Assembly (NCBI GenBank): GCA_963741135.1
Contig: CAVUHC010000006.1
Span: 744,001-808,000 of the forward strand
Length of the DNA stretch: 64,000 nt
From: Gp6-AA40 sp963741135
GTDB lineage: Bacteria; Acidobacteriota; Vicinamibacteria; Vicinamibacterales; UBA2999
Reading direction: 5' to 3'
Positions 25,016 to 34,081 of this stretch are shown piece by piece. The notes beneath the pieces were generated by a model, which was not told the DNA's origin, searched no databases, and worked only from the letters and a program-made list of their open reading frames with translations. Position numbers and translations under genes: made by a program. Position 1 is the stretch's first letter. Each line of letters begins with the position of its first letter.

Positions 25016-27361
25016 TCATGCGGCGGATTCGACCGCTACCGACGCCAGACGGCTGATTTCCGCCAACAGCTCCGGGCGGCGGATAGGCTTCGTGACATAT
25101 CCATCCATCGACGCTTCGAGGCACCGCTCGCGATCACCGTGCATGGCGTGCGCGGTGAGCGCGATGATCGGGACCCGGACATCGCCTCTGCCCGCTTCGA
25201 TGCTGCGGATCGCCGCCGTCGCCTCGATGCCGCCCATTTCGGGCATCTGTAGATCCATCAGGATGAGATCGAACGCTTCGCGCCCGAACGCTTCGACCGC
25301 CGCGATGCCGTCTCCGACGGCTGTCACCCGATGGCCGGCGCTCTCGACCAGCCGCATGGCCAGCCGCTGGTTCACCGCGTTGTCTTCCGCGAGCAGCACC
25401 CGCAGGCCCTGTGCGACAGGCGCCCGCGGGCGTGCCACGGGTCGCTCCGGTTCAACTTGTTCCGCCGGCGCCCCGATCGCTCTCGCGATCGCGGCGCGCA
25501 GATCCGCCTGGGTGACCGGTTTCACGACATAGGCGGCGAGGGTCAGCTCGCGGCAGCGGCGGATGTCGTCGGAGTGATCCGACGAACTGAGCATCAGGAT
25601 CGTGGGATGCGCCGCGCCGTCCGACGCGCGCAGGCGCTGCGCCACCTCGAATCCGTCCATGTCGGGCATGTTGACGTCGAGCAGCACCATGTCGAACGGC
25701 TCGCCCTGGCGGAGGGCGCGCGCAAACAACACAAGCGCGTCAGACCCGCTCGGGGCGAGCGTGCACTGAGCGCCCCAGTGCCGGAGGACATCGTTCAGGA
25801 TCTGGCGGTTCGTGGCGCTGTCATCAACGATCAGCACGCGGTGTTTCGTGAGATCGAGCGGCGCGTCGCTCACGATCATCTCGCCGGTCTCCGGCAATGC
25901 GGCGGTCACGTGGAAACGGCTGCCGAGTCCGACTTCGCTCTCCACCCAGATGCGGCCGCCCATCATCGCCGTCAGCTGCGTCGAGATCGCAAGGCCGAGA
26001 CCTGTGCCGCCATACCTGCGGGTCGTGGACCCGTCGACCTGTTCGAACGCGGCGAAGATGAGCGCCTGTTTTTCGAACGGAATCCCTATCCCGGTATCGG
26101 CGATCTCGAAGTGCACCAGCCCGTCATCACCGCATGACGCGATGATGACCACCTCGCCCTTCTCCGTGAACTTGATCGCGTTGCCGGTCAGATTGACGAT
26201 CACCTGCCGCAGCCGCCCAGGGTCGCCGCGGAAATGATCAGGCAGCCGCGGGTCGATCTGCAGGAGCAGCTCGAGGCCCTTCTGATCCGCGCGGACCGCC
26301 AGCGGCTTGATCGTGTCCGCCAGCAGCCCCCGGAGGCTGAATGCGACATCGTCCAGCATCAGCTTGCCGGCTTCGATCTTCGAGAAGTCGAGGATGTCGT
26401 TGATGATCAGCATGAGCGACTCGGCGGACTGCTTGACCGTGTCGAGGTACTCGCGCTGATCCGGCTGGAGGTCGGTGTCGAGCGCGAGCTCCGTCATGCC
26501 GATGACGCCGTTCATCGGGGTCCGAATTTCATGCGACATGTTGGCCAGGAACTCGCTCTTCGAGCGGCTCGCCGCTTCTGCGGTCTCCTTGGCGGCGACG
26601 AGCTCGTGCGTGCGGACCTTCACCTGCTCCTCGAGGCGCTCGCCGTCCTGCCGCAGCTGCAAGTCCTGCGCTTCGATCTGCGCCAGCATCCCGTTGAAGT
26701 CGTCGACGAGGCGCCCCGTTTCGTCTTCTGTCTGTTTTTCTGCGCGCGACGAGTACGTGCGCGTCGTCGATACGAGTCGTGCCGTCTGCGCCAGGTGGAG
26801 AATCGGGCCGGAGATCAGCCGCTGCATTGTCGCCGACAGCGCGTAGGCGGCGAGGAGCGCCATCGCAAAGGCGGCCAGCATGATGACCGCGTAGGCCCGT
26901 CGGCGCGCGTTCACTTCCTGAAGATTTGATTCAAGGCAGACCGTGCCGATCTGGTCACGTCCCAGCCGAACCGGCCTCGTGACGACGAGCGACGCACTCG
27001 TGCGAAGCGACTCGGTCTCCATGCCGCAGCTGAGCGGCAGCCATCCGCGATTCCGGTCGTACGTGGTGAAGATGCGACCCTCCGCATCGTACACAGCCGC
27101 CCTGACAATGCTGGGCTGGACGCCGAGGCGGGACAGGATCTCAGAGCCGGCGCTCGCATCGTCGAATGTGAGCGCGGCTGCGCTGTTCCCGCCGACCACA
27201 TCGGCCATCGTCGTCAGTTCCTTCACCGCGGACAGGTTGCTGGTGATGTGATCGAACACCCCGAACATCAGTGAGGCCACCACGAGTGCGGCCGTGCTCG
27301 TCGTCATCGTGACGAGCGTCACCTTACGTTTGATCGACAGCCGTCCGATCAGCGTGTTCAT
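25016..27361 (-). CDS. Membrane hybrid histidine kinase with HAMP and two receivers
   Basis: About 781 residues. Membrane segments near residues 13-35 and 155-178 bracket a periplasmic sensor. HAMP follows, then a coiled coil, HisKA (EFLANMSHEIRTPMNGVIG), HATPase (NLTGNAIKFTEKGEV, DTGIGIP, GGTGLGLAIS) and two receivers (VLIVDDSATNRQIL with LLDVNMPDMDG; VLLAEDNAVNQRLAM with LMDLQMPEMGG). This BarA/LuxQ-like layout lacks its own HPt, and one is encoded 31 bp downstream. I prefer the ATG at 27361, because it forms an exact ATGA overlap with the small gene upstream; a GTG two codons earlier is also possible. Confidence 0.93.
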   Translation of the reverse strand: MNTLIGRLSIKRKVTLVTMTTSTAALVVASLMFGVFDHITSNLSAVKELTTMADVVGGNSAAALTFDDASAGSEILSRLGVQPSIVRAAVYDAEGRIFTTYDRNRGWLPLSCGMETESLRTSASLVVTRPVRLGRDQIGTVCLESNLQEVNARRRAYAVIMLAAFAMALLAAYALSATMQRLISGPILHLAQTARLVSTTRTYSSRAEKQTEDETGRLVDDFNGMLAQIEAQDLQLRQDGERLEEQVKVRTHELVAAKETAEAASRSKSEFLANMSHEIRTPMNGVIGMTELALDTDLQPDQREYLDTVKQSAESLMLIINDILDFSKIEAGKLMLDDVAFSLRGLLADTIKPLAVRADQKGLELLLQIDPRLPDHFRGDPGRLRQVIVNLTGNAIKFTEKGEVVIIASCGDDGLVHFEIADTGIGIPFEKQALIFAAFEQVDGSTTRRYGGTGLGLAISTQLTAMMGGRIWVESEVGLGSRFHVTAALPETGEMIVSDAPLDLTKHRVLIVDDSATNRQILNDVLRHWGAQCTLAPSGSDALVLFARALRQGEPFDMVLLDVNMPDMDGFEVAQRLRASDGAAHPTILMLSSSDHSDDIRRCRELTLAAYVVKPVTQADLRAAIARAIGAPAEQVEPERPVARPRAPVAQGLRVLLAEDNAVNQRLAMRLVESAGHRVTAVGDGIAAVEAFGREAFDLILMDLQMPEMGGIEATAAIRSIEAGRGDVRVPIIALTAHAMHGDRERCLEASMDGYVTKPIRRPELLAEISRLASVAVESAA

Positions 27362-27540
27362 GCGCACCTCATCTCGCGGCCAGGGTGAGAAGCTGGGAAC
27401 GAACGAATCCGGTTGTTCTCGATGAAGCCGCGCACAGTGCCGTCGGTGCTGTACGCGTCAATATGTGCGGTTGGCATCGCGCAGCCGATCACAATCAGCG
27501 CGACGCCGAGCCGAATCCGTAAACCAAGTCCCGGGGTCAT
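27358..27540 (-). CDS. Small secreted or membrane-anchored protein, translationally coupled to the kinase
   Basis: 60 residues from ATG 27540. The hydrophobic segment IRLGVALIVIGCAMPTAH could be a signal peptide or anchor, and is followed by DAYSTDGTVRGFIENNRI and a basic tail. Its TGA overlaps the ATG of the hybrid kinase, which is the main argument that it is real. In related loci a periplasmic binding-type protein often precedes such kinases, so this could be a truncated remnant of one. No family is recognised. Confidence 0.45.
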   Translation of the reverse strand: MTPGLGLRIRLGVALIVIGCAMPTAHIDAYSTDGTVRGFIENNRIRSFPASHPGREMRCA

Positions 27541-27629
27541 CAAGGGACCACCAGCGGATGTCGGTATCGGGATTCTGCCTTTCAAGGGGAAGCGAAGGCT
27601 TCTCTTCAAGGGGATCCGGCAGCGTTCAG

Positions 27630-27645
27630 AGCACCATCGGTGCCA
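27630..27645 (-). promoter_or_regulatory. Sigma-54 promoter of the phosphorelay operon
   Basis: The minus strand reads TGGCACCGATGGTGCTCT, with GG and GC 10 nt apart. The -24 half is perfect, and the -12 half is GTGCT instead of TTGCT. It would start transcription near 27618, about 80 nt before the small gene and the kinase operon. Two TTCAAGGGGA copies lie in the leader. Confidence 0.55.
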
Positions 27646-27668
27646 ATCGCGCTTGCCGCACGCCCGGT

Positions 27669-27730
27669 TCATGTGCGCCCAATGAAACGGCGGGTGACCG
27701 CCCTTTGCACATGTGCGCGGGTGCGCAGGA
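27669..27730. promoter_or_regulatory. Candidate enhancer (activator) sites upstream of the sigma-54 box
   Basis: CATGTGCGC occurs twice, about 45 bp apart. The second copy is part of the 10-bp palindrome GCACATGTGC and is followed by GTGCGC. They lie roughly 25-85 bp upstream of the sigma-54 box, where NtrC-type activators bind. The neighbouring gene encodes such an activator. Binding is inferred. Confidence 0.35.
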
Positions 27731-27778
27731 CCTGGGCGAATCGGTTACAGCCCGCCTACGGCGCTAACGGTGATGCCC

Positions 27779-29137
27779 TTACTTTTCAGGGGCCATCTCG
27801 TCGATGCGGCGGTACAGCGCCCTGCGGCTGATTCCGAGTCGGCGCGCCGCCTCGGACTTGTTGCCACCGGCTTGGTCGAGGACGCGTTCGATTTGCTGAT
27901 GTTGGAGGGTCGAAAGTCGATCGTCGGGTACCGCATCAGGCGCCGGCGCGGCCAGCGGTGCCGACAGCGCCGAGCTCAGGTCACGCTCGGTGATGAGCCC
28001 TGCCTCGCTCAGGATGCACGCGCGCTCGATGACGTTGCGGAGCTCGCGAACGTTCCCCGGCCACGCGGCGTGCTGCAGCAGGCGCTCGGCGCCCGGACTG
28101 ATGCCCGTGACGGGACGCTTCAGGCGCCGCGCACAGCCCTTTGTGAAGTGCGCGCTCAGGTACGGGATATCCTCGCGCCGCTCGCGCAAAGCGGGCACGT
28201 GGATTTCGATGATGCTCAATCGATAAAACAGGTCGGTGCGAAACTGGCCTGCCGCCGCTTCGGCTCTGAGGTTGCGGTTGGTCGCGGCAATGACGTGCAC
28301 ATCAACACGCCGTGTCTCGAGCGAGCCGACGCGCTGCACCTCGCCATTCTCCACCGCCCGCAGGAGCTTGGCCTGCAGCGCCGGCGGCAGCTCGCCCGCC
28401 TCGTCGAGGAAGAGCGTTCCGCCGTCGGCATGTTCGAACAGACCGACAGTGGTATCGACGGCGCCCGTAAATGCGCCCCGGACATGACCGAACAGCTCGC
28501 TCTCGAACAGGCTCTCGACCACGGCGGAACAGTTCACCGTGACGAACCGCTTCGTGCGCCGTGGACCGAGGTTGTGCAGCGCCTTGGCGACCAGCTCCTT
28601 TCCCGTCCCGGTCTCACCGGTGACCAGCACCGTGCGAACGTGCGGCGCAAACCGGCGCAGCGAATCGAATAGTTGCTGCATCAAGGCGCTCGGGCCGATC
28701 ATCCCCTCGCACTCGAAATCCACCGCGACATCCGCCTCGATGGCGAGGAGGCGCTCCCGGCGGCGGACGCCGTCGACGACTCCCGTCAGCAGGCGAACCA
28801 GCCGATCGAAATCGAGCGGCTTCTGGAGATAGTCCAGCGCGCCGAGCTTCACGGCCTCGATGGCCGTGTCAATCGTCGGCTTGCCCGTCATCAGAATCAC
28901 CTGACACTCCGGATCCGCGGCGCGAATCGCCTTGAGCACGTCAAGGCCGCCGATGTCGGGCATCTGGAGATCGACGAGCGCGACGTCAGGATCGAGCTTG
29001 GACAGGTCCGAGAGGGCGGCCACCGCATTCGCCCTCGTCTCGACCTCGAAGCCAGCTTGACGGGCGAACCGCTCGACAATGGCCAGGATCTGCGGCTCGT
29101 CGTCGATGACAAGCAGCAGCGGCGGCACCTGCGTCAT
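27779..29137 (-). CDS. NtrC-family sigma-54-dependent response regulator
   Basis: 452 residues. The receiver has LVIDDEPQIL, phospho-Asp in VALVDLQMPDIGG and a K in DYLQKPLDF. The AAA+ domain has VLVTGETGTGKELVAKAL (Walker A), the sigma-54 contact loop GHVRGAFTGA, GGTLFLDEAGELPP (Walker B) and AWPGNVRELRNVIERA. The Fis-type HTH is VLDQAGGNKSEAARRLGIS, then RRALYRRI. It activates sigma-54 RNA polymerase when phosphorylated, and is the natural output of the surrounding kinases. Candidate targets in this window are listed as sigma-54 boxes. Confidence 0.95.
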   Translation of the reverse strand: MTQVPPLLLVIDDEPQILAIVERFARQAGFEVETRANAVAALSDLSKLDPDVALVDLQMPDIGGLDVLKAIRAADPECQVILMTGKPTIDTAIEAVKLGALDYLQKPLDFDRLVRLLTGVVDGVRRRERLLAIEADVAVDFECEGMIGPSALMQQLFDSLRRFAPHVRTVLVTGETGTGKELVAKALHNLGPRRTKRFVTVNCSAVVESLFESELFGHVRGAFTGAVDTTVGLFEHADGGTLFLDEAGELPPALQAKLLRAVENGEVQRVGSLETRRVDVHVIAATNRNLRAEAAAGQFRTDLFYRLSIIEIHVPALRERREDIPYLSAHFTKGCARRLKRPVTGISPGAERLLQHAAWPGNVRELRNVIERACILSEAGLITERDLSSALSAPLAAPAPDAVPDDRLSTLQHQQIERVLDQAGGNKSEAARRLGISRRALYRRIDEMAPEK

Positions 29138-29307
29138 GCGTTCATGCCTCAGTAGCTCGTTCTAGAAGTCCGTGCGGACTGCCGCGTTGAAGGCGACCTT
29201 GGGCCAGCCGAACCGTGGGGCGCCGTTGCTCGGCCATCCAGAATGTCGATGGAGAACATATCATCGCCGCGCCGCGCGTGACGCGACGATCGCACGTGAG
29301 CCACGTC

Positions 29308-31914
29308 TCATCGATCGAGCACGTCCCGGACTTTCCGCAGGAGTCCATCATTGCTGAACGGCTTCTGCAGAAACGCCGTTTCAGGATCGAGCATTCCCTC
29401 GCGCGTCACCATGTCGTCTGTATAACCGGACATGAAGAGCACCTTGAGGCGCGGGTGCCGTTCCGCGAGCATTTTGAAGAGCGTCGGCCCCGTGGCTCCG
29501 GGCATGATCACGTCGCTGATCAACAGAACGACATCGTCGGTGCACAACGCGGCCGCCGCTTCAGGGTTCGACGCGTCTATGACGCGATAGCCCGCGCGCT
29601 CCAGGATCAAGCGCGTCAGGAAACGCACCGCCGCCTCGTCCTCCACGACGAGCACGGTCTCCGTTCCGCCCGACGGCCCGGGCCGTGGCTCCTGCGGAAT
29701 CGTGGCGTTGTCACCATCCTGTCCCGCGCGCGGCAGGTACACCTTGAACGCGGCGCCGCGGCCTGGCTCGCTGTACACCCAGACGTAACCGCCGCTCTGT
29801 TTGACGATGCCGTACACGGTTGCGAGGCCGAGACCGGTGCCCTTGCCGCGCTCCTTGGTCGTGAAGAACGGCTCGAACAGTCGGCGTCTCGTGGTGTCGT
29901 TCATGCCGATGCCCGTGTCGCTCACCACGAGCATCACGTATGGACCCGGCCGCAGCACGACGAGGTGCTGCGTGGCGTACGTCTCGTCGAGATCAACATT
30001 GGCCGTCGAAATCGACAGCGTTCCGCCACCCGGCATCGCGTCGCGCGCGTTCACGGCAAGGTTGATGATGACCTGTTCGAGCTGGGTTTTGTCGGCAAGC
30101 ACGGGCGAGAGATCGGGATTCAGGCTCGTCACCAGGTCGATGTGCTCGCCGATCAGCCGACGCAGCAGCTGGCTGGTGTCCAGGACCAGCTCGTTCAGAT
30201 TCACCGGTGTCGGCTGGAGCATCTGCTGGCGACTGAAGGCGAGCAGCTGCCGTGTCAGGCCGGCGGCGCGTTCCGCCGCGTCATGAATCTCGTGGACGTC
30301 CCGCCGGCGGACGTCGTCCGGTGAGAGCGTGTCGTCGAGGAGCTTGGCGTACCCCAGGATCGCGGTGAGCAGGTTGTTGAAGTCGTGCGCGATGCCGCCC
30401 GCGAGCTGGCCGATCGCTTCCATCTTCTGCGCCTGCCGCAGCTGTGTCTCGAGCGTCTTTCTCCCGGTGACGTCCATCGCGACGCCAAGAAAGCTCGCCG
30501 CGCTTCCGTCCTCTCCGTAGACCACGCGCGCGGTTTCCTCGATCCACCGCACGCTGCCATCTGGCAGGATGGAACGGTATTCGACGAAGAACTCTTCCTG
30601 GTGGTCCTCAGTGGCCTGCGAGATGGCGTCACGAACCAGCTGGCGATCCTCCGGATGCACGACCTCATAAAATTCTTCGACCGTGCGCGGGGCCTGCTCG
30701 GGCGTGAGGCCGAAGATGCTGGCCATCGTGTCCGACCAGGTGACGCGGTTGGTCGCGAGGTCCACTTCCCAGATGCCCGTGTGCGCCGCGCCGAGCGCGA
30801 AATGCGTGTCGTCGTGGCTCTGCTTCAGCGCGCCGTACGCGCGTGCGACCTCGCTCGTCATGCCGTTGAACGCCTCGGCGAGGCGGCCGATTTCGTCCGC
30901 GCGAGTCGTGACGATTCTCCCGGAGTAGTCGCCATTGCCGATGCGCGCGACCACGGCGGACAGCTCGCGGAGCGGCCGCGTTACGCCGATGGACACCGCG
31001 GCCACCAAACCTACGCCGACGACGAGAAAGATGAGCGCGAGACCGACCAGCCTGTTGAGCACATGCTGAGCCGGGGCGACGATGCGCGACTCCGGGAACT
31101 CGACCCATGCGGCCCATGGCGTGTTCGTGATGGGCGTGACGGCGCCCAGGTAACGGCCCTCGGCGCCAGAGCCGTATTCGCGGACGCCCCGGTGCGCCAG
31201 ATCGACCGGCGGAGCGTGAATCACGCGCGAGAAATTGGTCCAGATTCCACCAGTCAGGTTGCCGATCGCGACGCGGGCACCGTCACCGACGAGCCGGTCG
31301 AGGATGCCGGGAGGATTCATGGCGAACGTCGTGCGCGTGACCAGATAACCGAGCAGTCCCGGAGCGGTGCCTGACACGCTCGTCGACGCGTCCTCAATCG
31401 CGATGACGTTGTCGGAGAATACGATCTGGTTGTCCCGTGTCTGGAGCGCACTGAGTCCGACAGCCGTGGGGGCTTCGCCCGCCGGTAGAGGTGTCGCCCG
31501 GGCGTTCCTGGTCGTGGCGGCCAGCTGAACATCGAGCATCAGGACCCCATCCGGAGTCCACAGTTCAAACCGCATCGGCGACGCTGTCGCGCGTGTGTCG
31601 AACTCGCGGCGGACGGCCGCCTCGCTCGTAGCTGTGCCGTATTTCAGGTACGTTCGAATGTCCGGACCGGTCTCGAACCGTCGCCGCTCCTCTGCGCCTT
31701 CGACGCTCGGTTGTGCGAACAAATCCGCGATCTGATCAGCAGCTGCCTGCGCGCGTTCGCTGCCCGTGCGCAGCAGTGATGCCCGGACTTCACGATAGGC
31801 CAACGTGACGAAAGTGGCCAGAACGACGGCCATCAGCAGAGCGAGAAGAAGGGGCAATCGCAGGCGCAACGACTGCCACACGCGGACGTCGTTTCGAATC
31901 CCGCCCGCCTGCAT
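29308..31914 (-). CDS. Membrane hybrid histidine kinase (sensor, HAMP, PAS, HDFNN HisKA, HATPase, REC)
   Basis: 868 residues from the ATG at 31914 (MQAGGIRNDVRVW). The first membrane helix is LPLLLALLMAVVLATFVTLAY. A large periplasmic domain follows, then a second helix LVGLALIFLVVGVGLVAAVSI, HAMP (RPLRELSAVVARIGNGDYSG), PAS (about residues 365-485), phospho-His in GGIAHDFNNLLTAILG, ATPase (NLAVNARDAMPGGG, DTGIGMN, GKGTGLGLATVYG), and receiver (VLVVEDEAAVRFLT, LLISDVIMPGATG, FLQKPFS). The periplasmic part probably binds a small ligand. A 17-bp palindrome GTTCCCC-GGC-GGGGAAC lies upstream. Confidence 0.93.
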   Translation of the reverse strand: MQAGGIRNDVRVWQSLRLRLPLLLALLMAVVLATFVTLAYREVRASLLRTGSERAQAAADQIADLFAQPSVEGAEERRRFETGPDIRTYLKYGTATSEAAVRREFDTRATASPMRFELWTPDGVLMLDVQLAATTRNARATPLPAGEAPTAVGLSALQTRDNQIVFSDNVIAIEDASTSVSGTAPGLLGYLVTRTTFAMNPPGILDRLVGDGARVAIGNLTGGIWTNFSRVIHAPPVDLAHRGVREYGSGAEGRYLGAVTPITNTPWAAWVEFPESRIVAPAQHVLNRLVGLALIFLVVGVGLVAAVSIGVTRPLRELSAVVARIGNGDYSGRIVTTRADEIGRLAEAFNGMTSEVARAYGALKQSHDDTHFALGAAHTGIWEVDLATNRVTWSDTMASIFGLTPEQAPRTVEEFYEVVHPEDRQLVRDAISQATEDHQEEFFVEYRSILPDGSVRWIEETARVVYGEDGSAASFLGVAMDVTGRKTLETQLRQAQKMEAIGQLAGGIAHDFNNLLTAILGYAKLLDDTLSPDDVRRRDVHEIHDAAERAAGLTRQLLAFSRQQMLQPTPVNLNELVLDTSQLLRRLIGEHIDLVTSLNPDLSPVLADKTQLEQVIINLAVNARDAMPGGGTLSISTANVDLDETYATQHLVVLRPGPYVMLVVSDTGIGMNDTTRRRLFEPFFTTKERGKGTGLGLATVYGIVKQSGGYVWVYSEPGRGAAFKVYLPRAGQDGDNATIPQEPRPGPSGGTETVLVVEDEAAVRFLTRLILERAGYRVIDASNPEAAAALCTDDVVLLISDVIMPGATGPTLFKMLAERHPRLKVLFMSGYTDDMVTREGMLDPETAFLQKPFSNDGLLRKVRDVLDR

Positions 31915-31945
31915 TCGATTGTTTGCCCCTGACTGTCCCCCGGTT

Positions 31946-31962
31946 CCCCGGCGGGGAACGAT
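31946..31962. promoter_or_regulatory. 17-bp palindrome between divergent kinase and transketolase
   Basis: GTTCCCC-GGC-GGGGAAC, a perfect inverted repeat of 7 bp arms, lies 32 bp before the kinase start. It is either an operator or a 5' hairpin of the kinase transcript. The rest of the 208-bp gap contains the transketolase ribosome-binding site (GGAGG) and no other clear signal. Confidence 0.4.
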
Positions 31963-32122
31963 CTCAGGATGGTGCCAGAACCACAGTAGAGCATAAGGAA
32001 CCGGATCTCTGTTCTGAAGTGAACACTTGATCTCTCTGAATGCGGACGCCGCAGGTGGCCCGGTCGAGGCGGGTTCCGACCATCTGCTAGACTTGGCGGC
32101 GTCTTTCCGGAGGTCCTCTTTC

Positions 32123-33994
32123 GTGCCCGTACAAGCGTCATCACGAGTTGCGGCGTTGAAGAACGTCGCCACGCGGCTTCGCATCGACTCGGTCCGATCG
32201 ACGAGCGAAGCCGGCAGCGGCCATCCCACGACGTGCGCGTCGGCCGCCGAAGTCGTGGCCGCGCTCTTCTTTTCGGAAATGCGCTACGACCCGCGCGATC
32301 CCCAGAATCCAGACAATGATCGCTTCGTCCTGTCGAAGGGGCATGCCGCGCCGATCCTCTACGCGGCATGGGCGGAAGTCGGCTTCCTCACGCGCGAGCA
32401 GCTGCTGACGCTGCGCCGGCTTGACTCCGACCTCGAAGGACATCCGACGCCGCGCCTTCCATTTGTCGACGTGGCGACCGGATCGCTCGGACAGGGCATT
32501 GCCGCGGCCATTGGTATTGCGCTCAACGCGCGCCGCATCAAGTCCGACTACCGTACCTACGTGCTGCTTGGCGACGGTGAGTCTGCTGAGGGCTCCGTGT
32601 GGGAAGCAGCGGAAACAGCGGCCCACGACACACTCGATTCGCTCTGCGGCATCACCGATGTCAATGGTCTCGGCCAGAGTGGCCCGTCGATCTGGGATCA
32701 CGACATGGAGGCTTACGCCGTGAAGTGGCGCGCCTTCGGCTGGCATTCGATCGTCGTCGACGGCCATGACGTGCAGGCGGTGCTCGATGGTTTCGAAGAA
32801 GCGCGCCGCACCAAGGGTCGCCCGACGATGATCCTGGCGAGGACGATCAAAGGTAAGGGGATTTCGATTGCGGAAGGGAAGCCGGGGTGGCACGGCAAGG
32901 CCTTCAAGAAAGGCGAAGAGCTCGACAAAGTGATCAAGGAGCTCGAGTCGCAGTTCGTTGCCGAGGGCGAGCCGGCGCAGCCGCCTGGACCTCGTCGGGG
33001 CGGAGCGTCAGGATCGCCTGCGATTCAGCGGCCGGCTCCGAAGAAAGGGAGCGTGGGGACGCCTTCGTACACGCTTGGTGAGAATGTTGCGACCCGCGAA
33101 GCGTACGGCGCCGCCCTCGCCAAGCTCGGAAACGATGACGACCGGATTGTCGCACTCGACGGGGACGTGAAGAACTCCACGTTCAGCGAAAAGTTCGAGG
33201 AGAAACATCCGGAGCGCTTCTATCAGAACTACATTGCCGAACAAGTGCTGATCGGCTCCGCGATGGGGCTTGCCAGCCGGGGCGCGATCCCATTTCCGTC
33301 GACGTTCGCGGCGTTTCTCACGCGTGCCGCTGACTTCGTGCGGATGGCGGCCATCAGCAACCTGAACATCAAGATGGCCGGGTCGCATGCAGGGGTTTCG
33401 ATAGGCGAGGATGGCCCGTCACAGATGGCGCTCGAAGATCTGGCAATGATGCGCGCCCAACCGAATGTCACTGTGCTCTATCCCTGCGACGCGGTGAGCA
33501 CCGAGCGGCTGCTCGAGCTCATGGCGTATCACCCGGGCCCCGCGTACATGCGGACGTCGCGTCCGAAGACAGAGGTCATCTACGGTCCGGACGAGCCGTT
33601 CGCCATCGGGGGATTGAAGGTCCTGCGTCAGAGCGCGAACGACGTGGCGACGGTCATCGGCGGCGGGATCACCGTATTCGAAGCGCTGAAAGCGTACGAC
33701 GAGCTGCAGAAGCGCGGCGTCAGCATCCGCGTCATCGACTTGTACTCGCTGCAGCCGATCGACTCCAGCTCATTGCTGCAGAGCGCGCGCGCCACGAAGG
33801 GCCGGGTGATTACCGTGGAAGATCACTATGCGGCGGGCGGCATCGGCGACGCAGTGGCGGCTGCCGTTGCGGCGGGCGGCTTCATCGTGGAGCGGCTCTG
33901 CGTGCGCGAGATTCCTCGCAGCGGCAAGCCGGAGGAGCTCGTGGATCATTACGGCATCTCCGCGCGCCACATTGTTGCCGTCGTGACACGGTAG
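32123..33994 (+). CDS. tkt: Transketolase
   Basis: 624 residues. It transfers two-carbon units between sugar phosphates in the pentose phosphate pathway using thiamine diphosphate. Visible are SGHPTTCASAAEVVAALFF, KGHAAPILYAAW, GSLGQGIAAAIGIAL, the ThDP/Mg motif LLGDGESAEGSVWEAAE, IKGKGI, and in the second half YIAEQVLIGSAMGLASRG and MAGSHAGVSIGEDGPSQMALEDLAMMR. The length matches the short (animal/actinobacterial-like) transketolases rather than the 660-residue E. coli type. The GTG at 32123 has a good GGAGG site 9 nt upstream. Between the halves is an unusual Pro/Arg/Gly-rich linker (PPGPRRGGASGSP). Confidence 0.95.
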   Translation: MPVQASSRVAALKNVATRLRIDSVRSTSEAGSGHPTTCASAAEVVAALFFSEMRYDPRDPQNPDNDRFVLSKGHAAPILYAAWAEVGFLTREQLLTLRRLDSDLEGHPTPRLPFVDVATGSLGQGIAAAIGIALNARRIKSDYRTYVLLGDGESAEGSVWEAAETAAHDTLDSLCGITDVNGLGQSGPSIWDHDMEAYAVKWRAFGWHSIVVDGHDVQAVLDGFEEARRTKGRPTMILARTIKGKGISIAEGKPGWHGKAFKKGEELDKVIKELESQFVAEGEPAQPPGPRRGGASGSPAIQRPAPKKGSVGTPSYTLGENVATREAYGAALAKLGNDDDRIVALDGDVKNSTFSEKFEEKHPERFYQNYIAEQVLIGSAMGLASRGAIPFPSTFAAFLTRAADFVRMAAISNLNIKMAGSHAGVSIGEDGPSQMALEDLAMMRAQPNVTVLYPCDAVSTERLLELMAYHPGPAYMRTSRPKTEVIYGPDEPFAIGGLKVLRQSANDVATVIGGGITVFEALKAYDELQKRGVSIRVIDLYSLQPIDSSSLLQSARATKGRVITVEDHYAAGGIGDAVAAAVAAGGFIVERLCVREIPRSGKPEELVDHYGISARHIVAVVTR

Positions 33995-33998
33995 CCGG

Positions 33999-34081
33999 CA
34001 ACTCCCAACGCCCAACCTCGAACTCCCAGGATGTTCCGCTCCCTAGCGTCTTGGGAATTGGGAGTTGGAAATCGAGGGTTA
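33999..34081. repeat. AACTCCC heptad inverted repeat between convergent genes
   Basis: The left arm is CAACTCCCAACGCCCAACC, then TCGAACTCCCA. The right arm is TTGGGAATTGGGAGTTGGAA, then ATCGAGGGTTATG. The loop is about 22 nt. It fills the gap between the transketolase stop and the DinB-like stop, and the right arm ends in the TAA of the DinB-like gene. It could act as a bidirectional transcript-end hairpin. Confidence 0.8.

Noticed and set aside
22562..26929. Long open frames on the plus strand opposite the histidine kinase genes
   Set aside because: They are the reverse reading of GC-rich codons; the minus strand has clear kinase motifs throughout.
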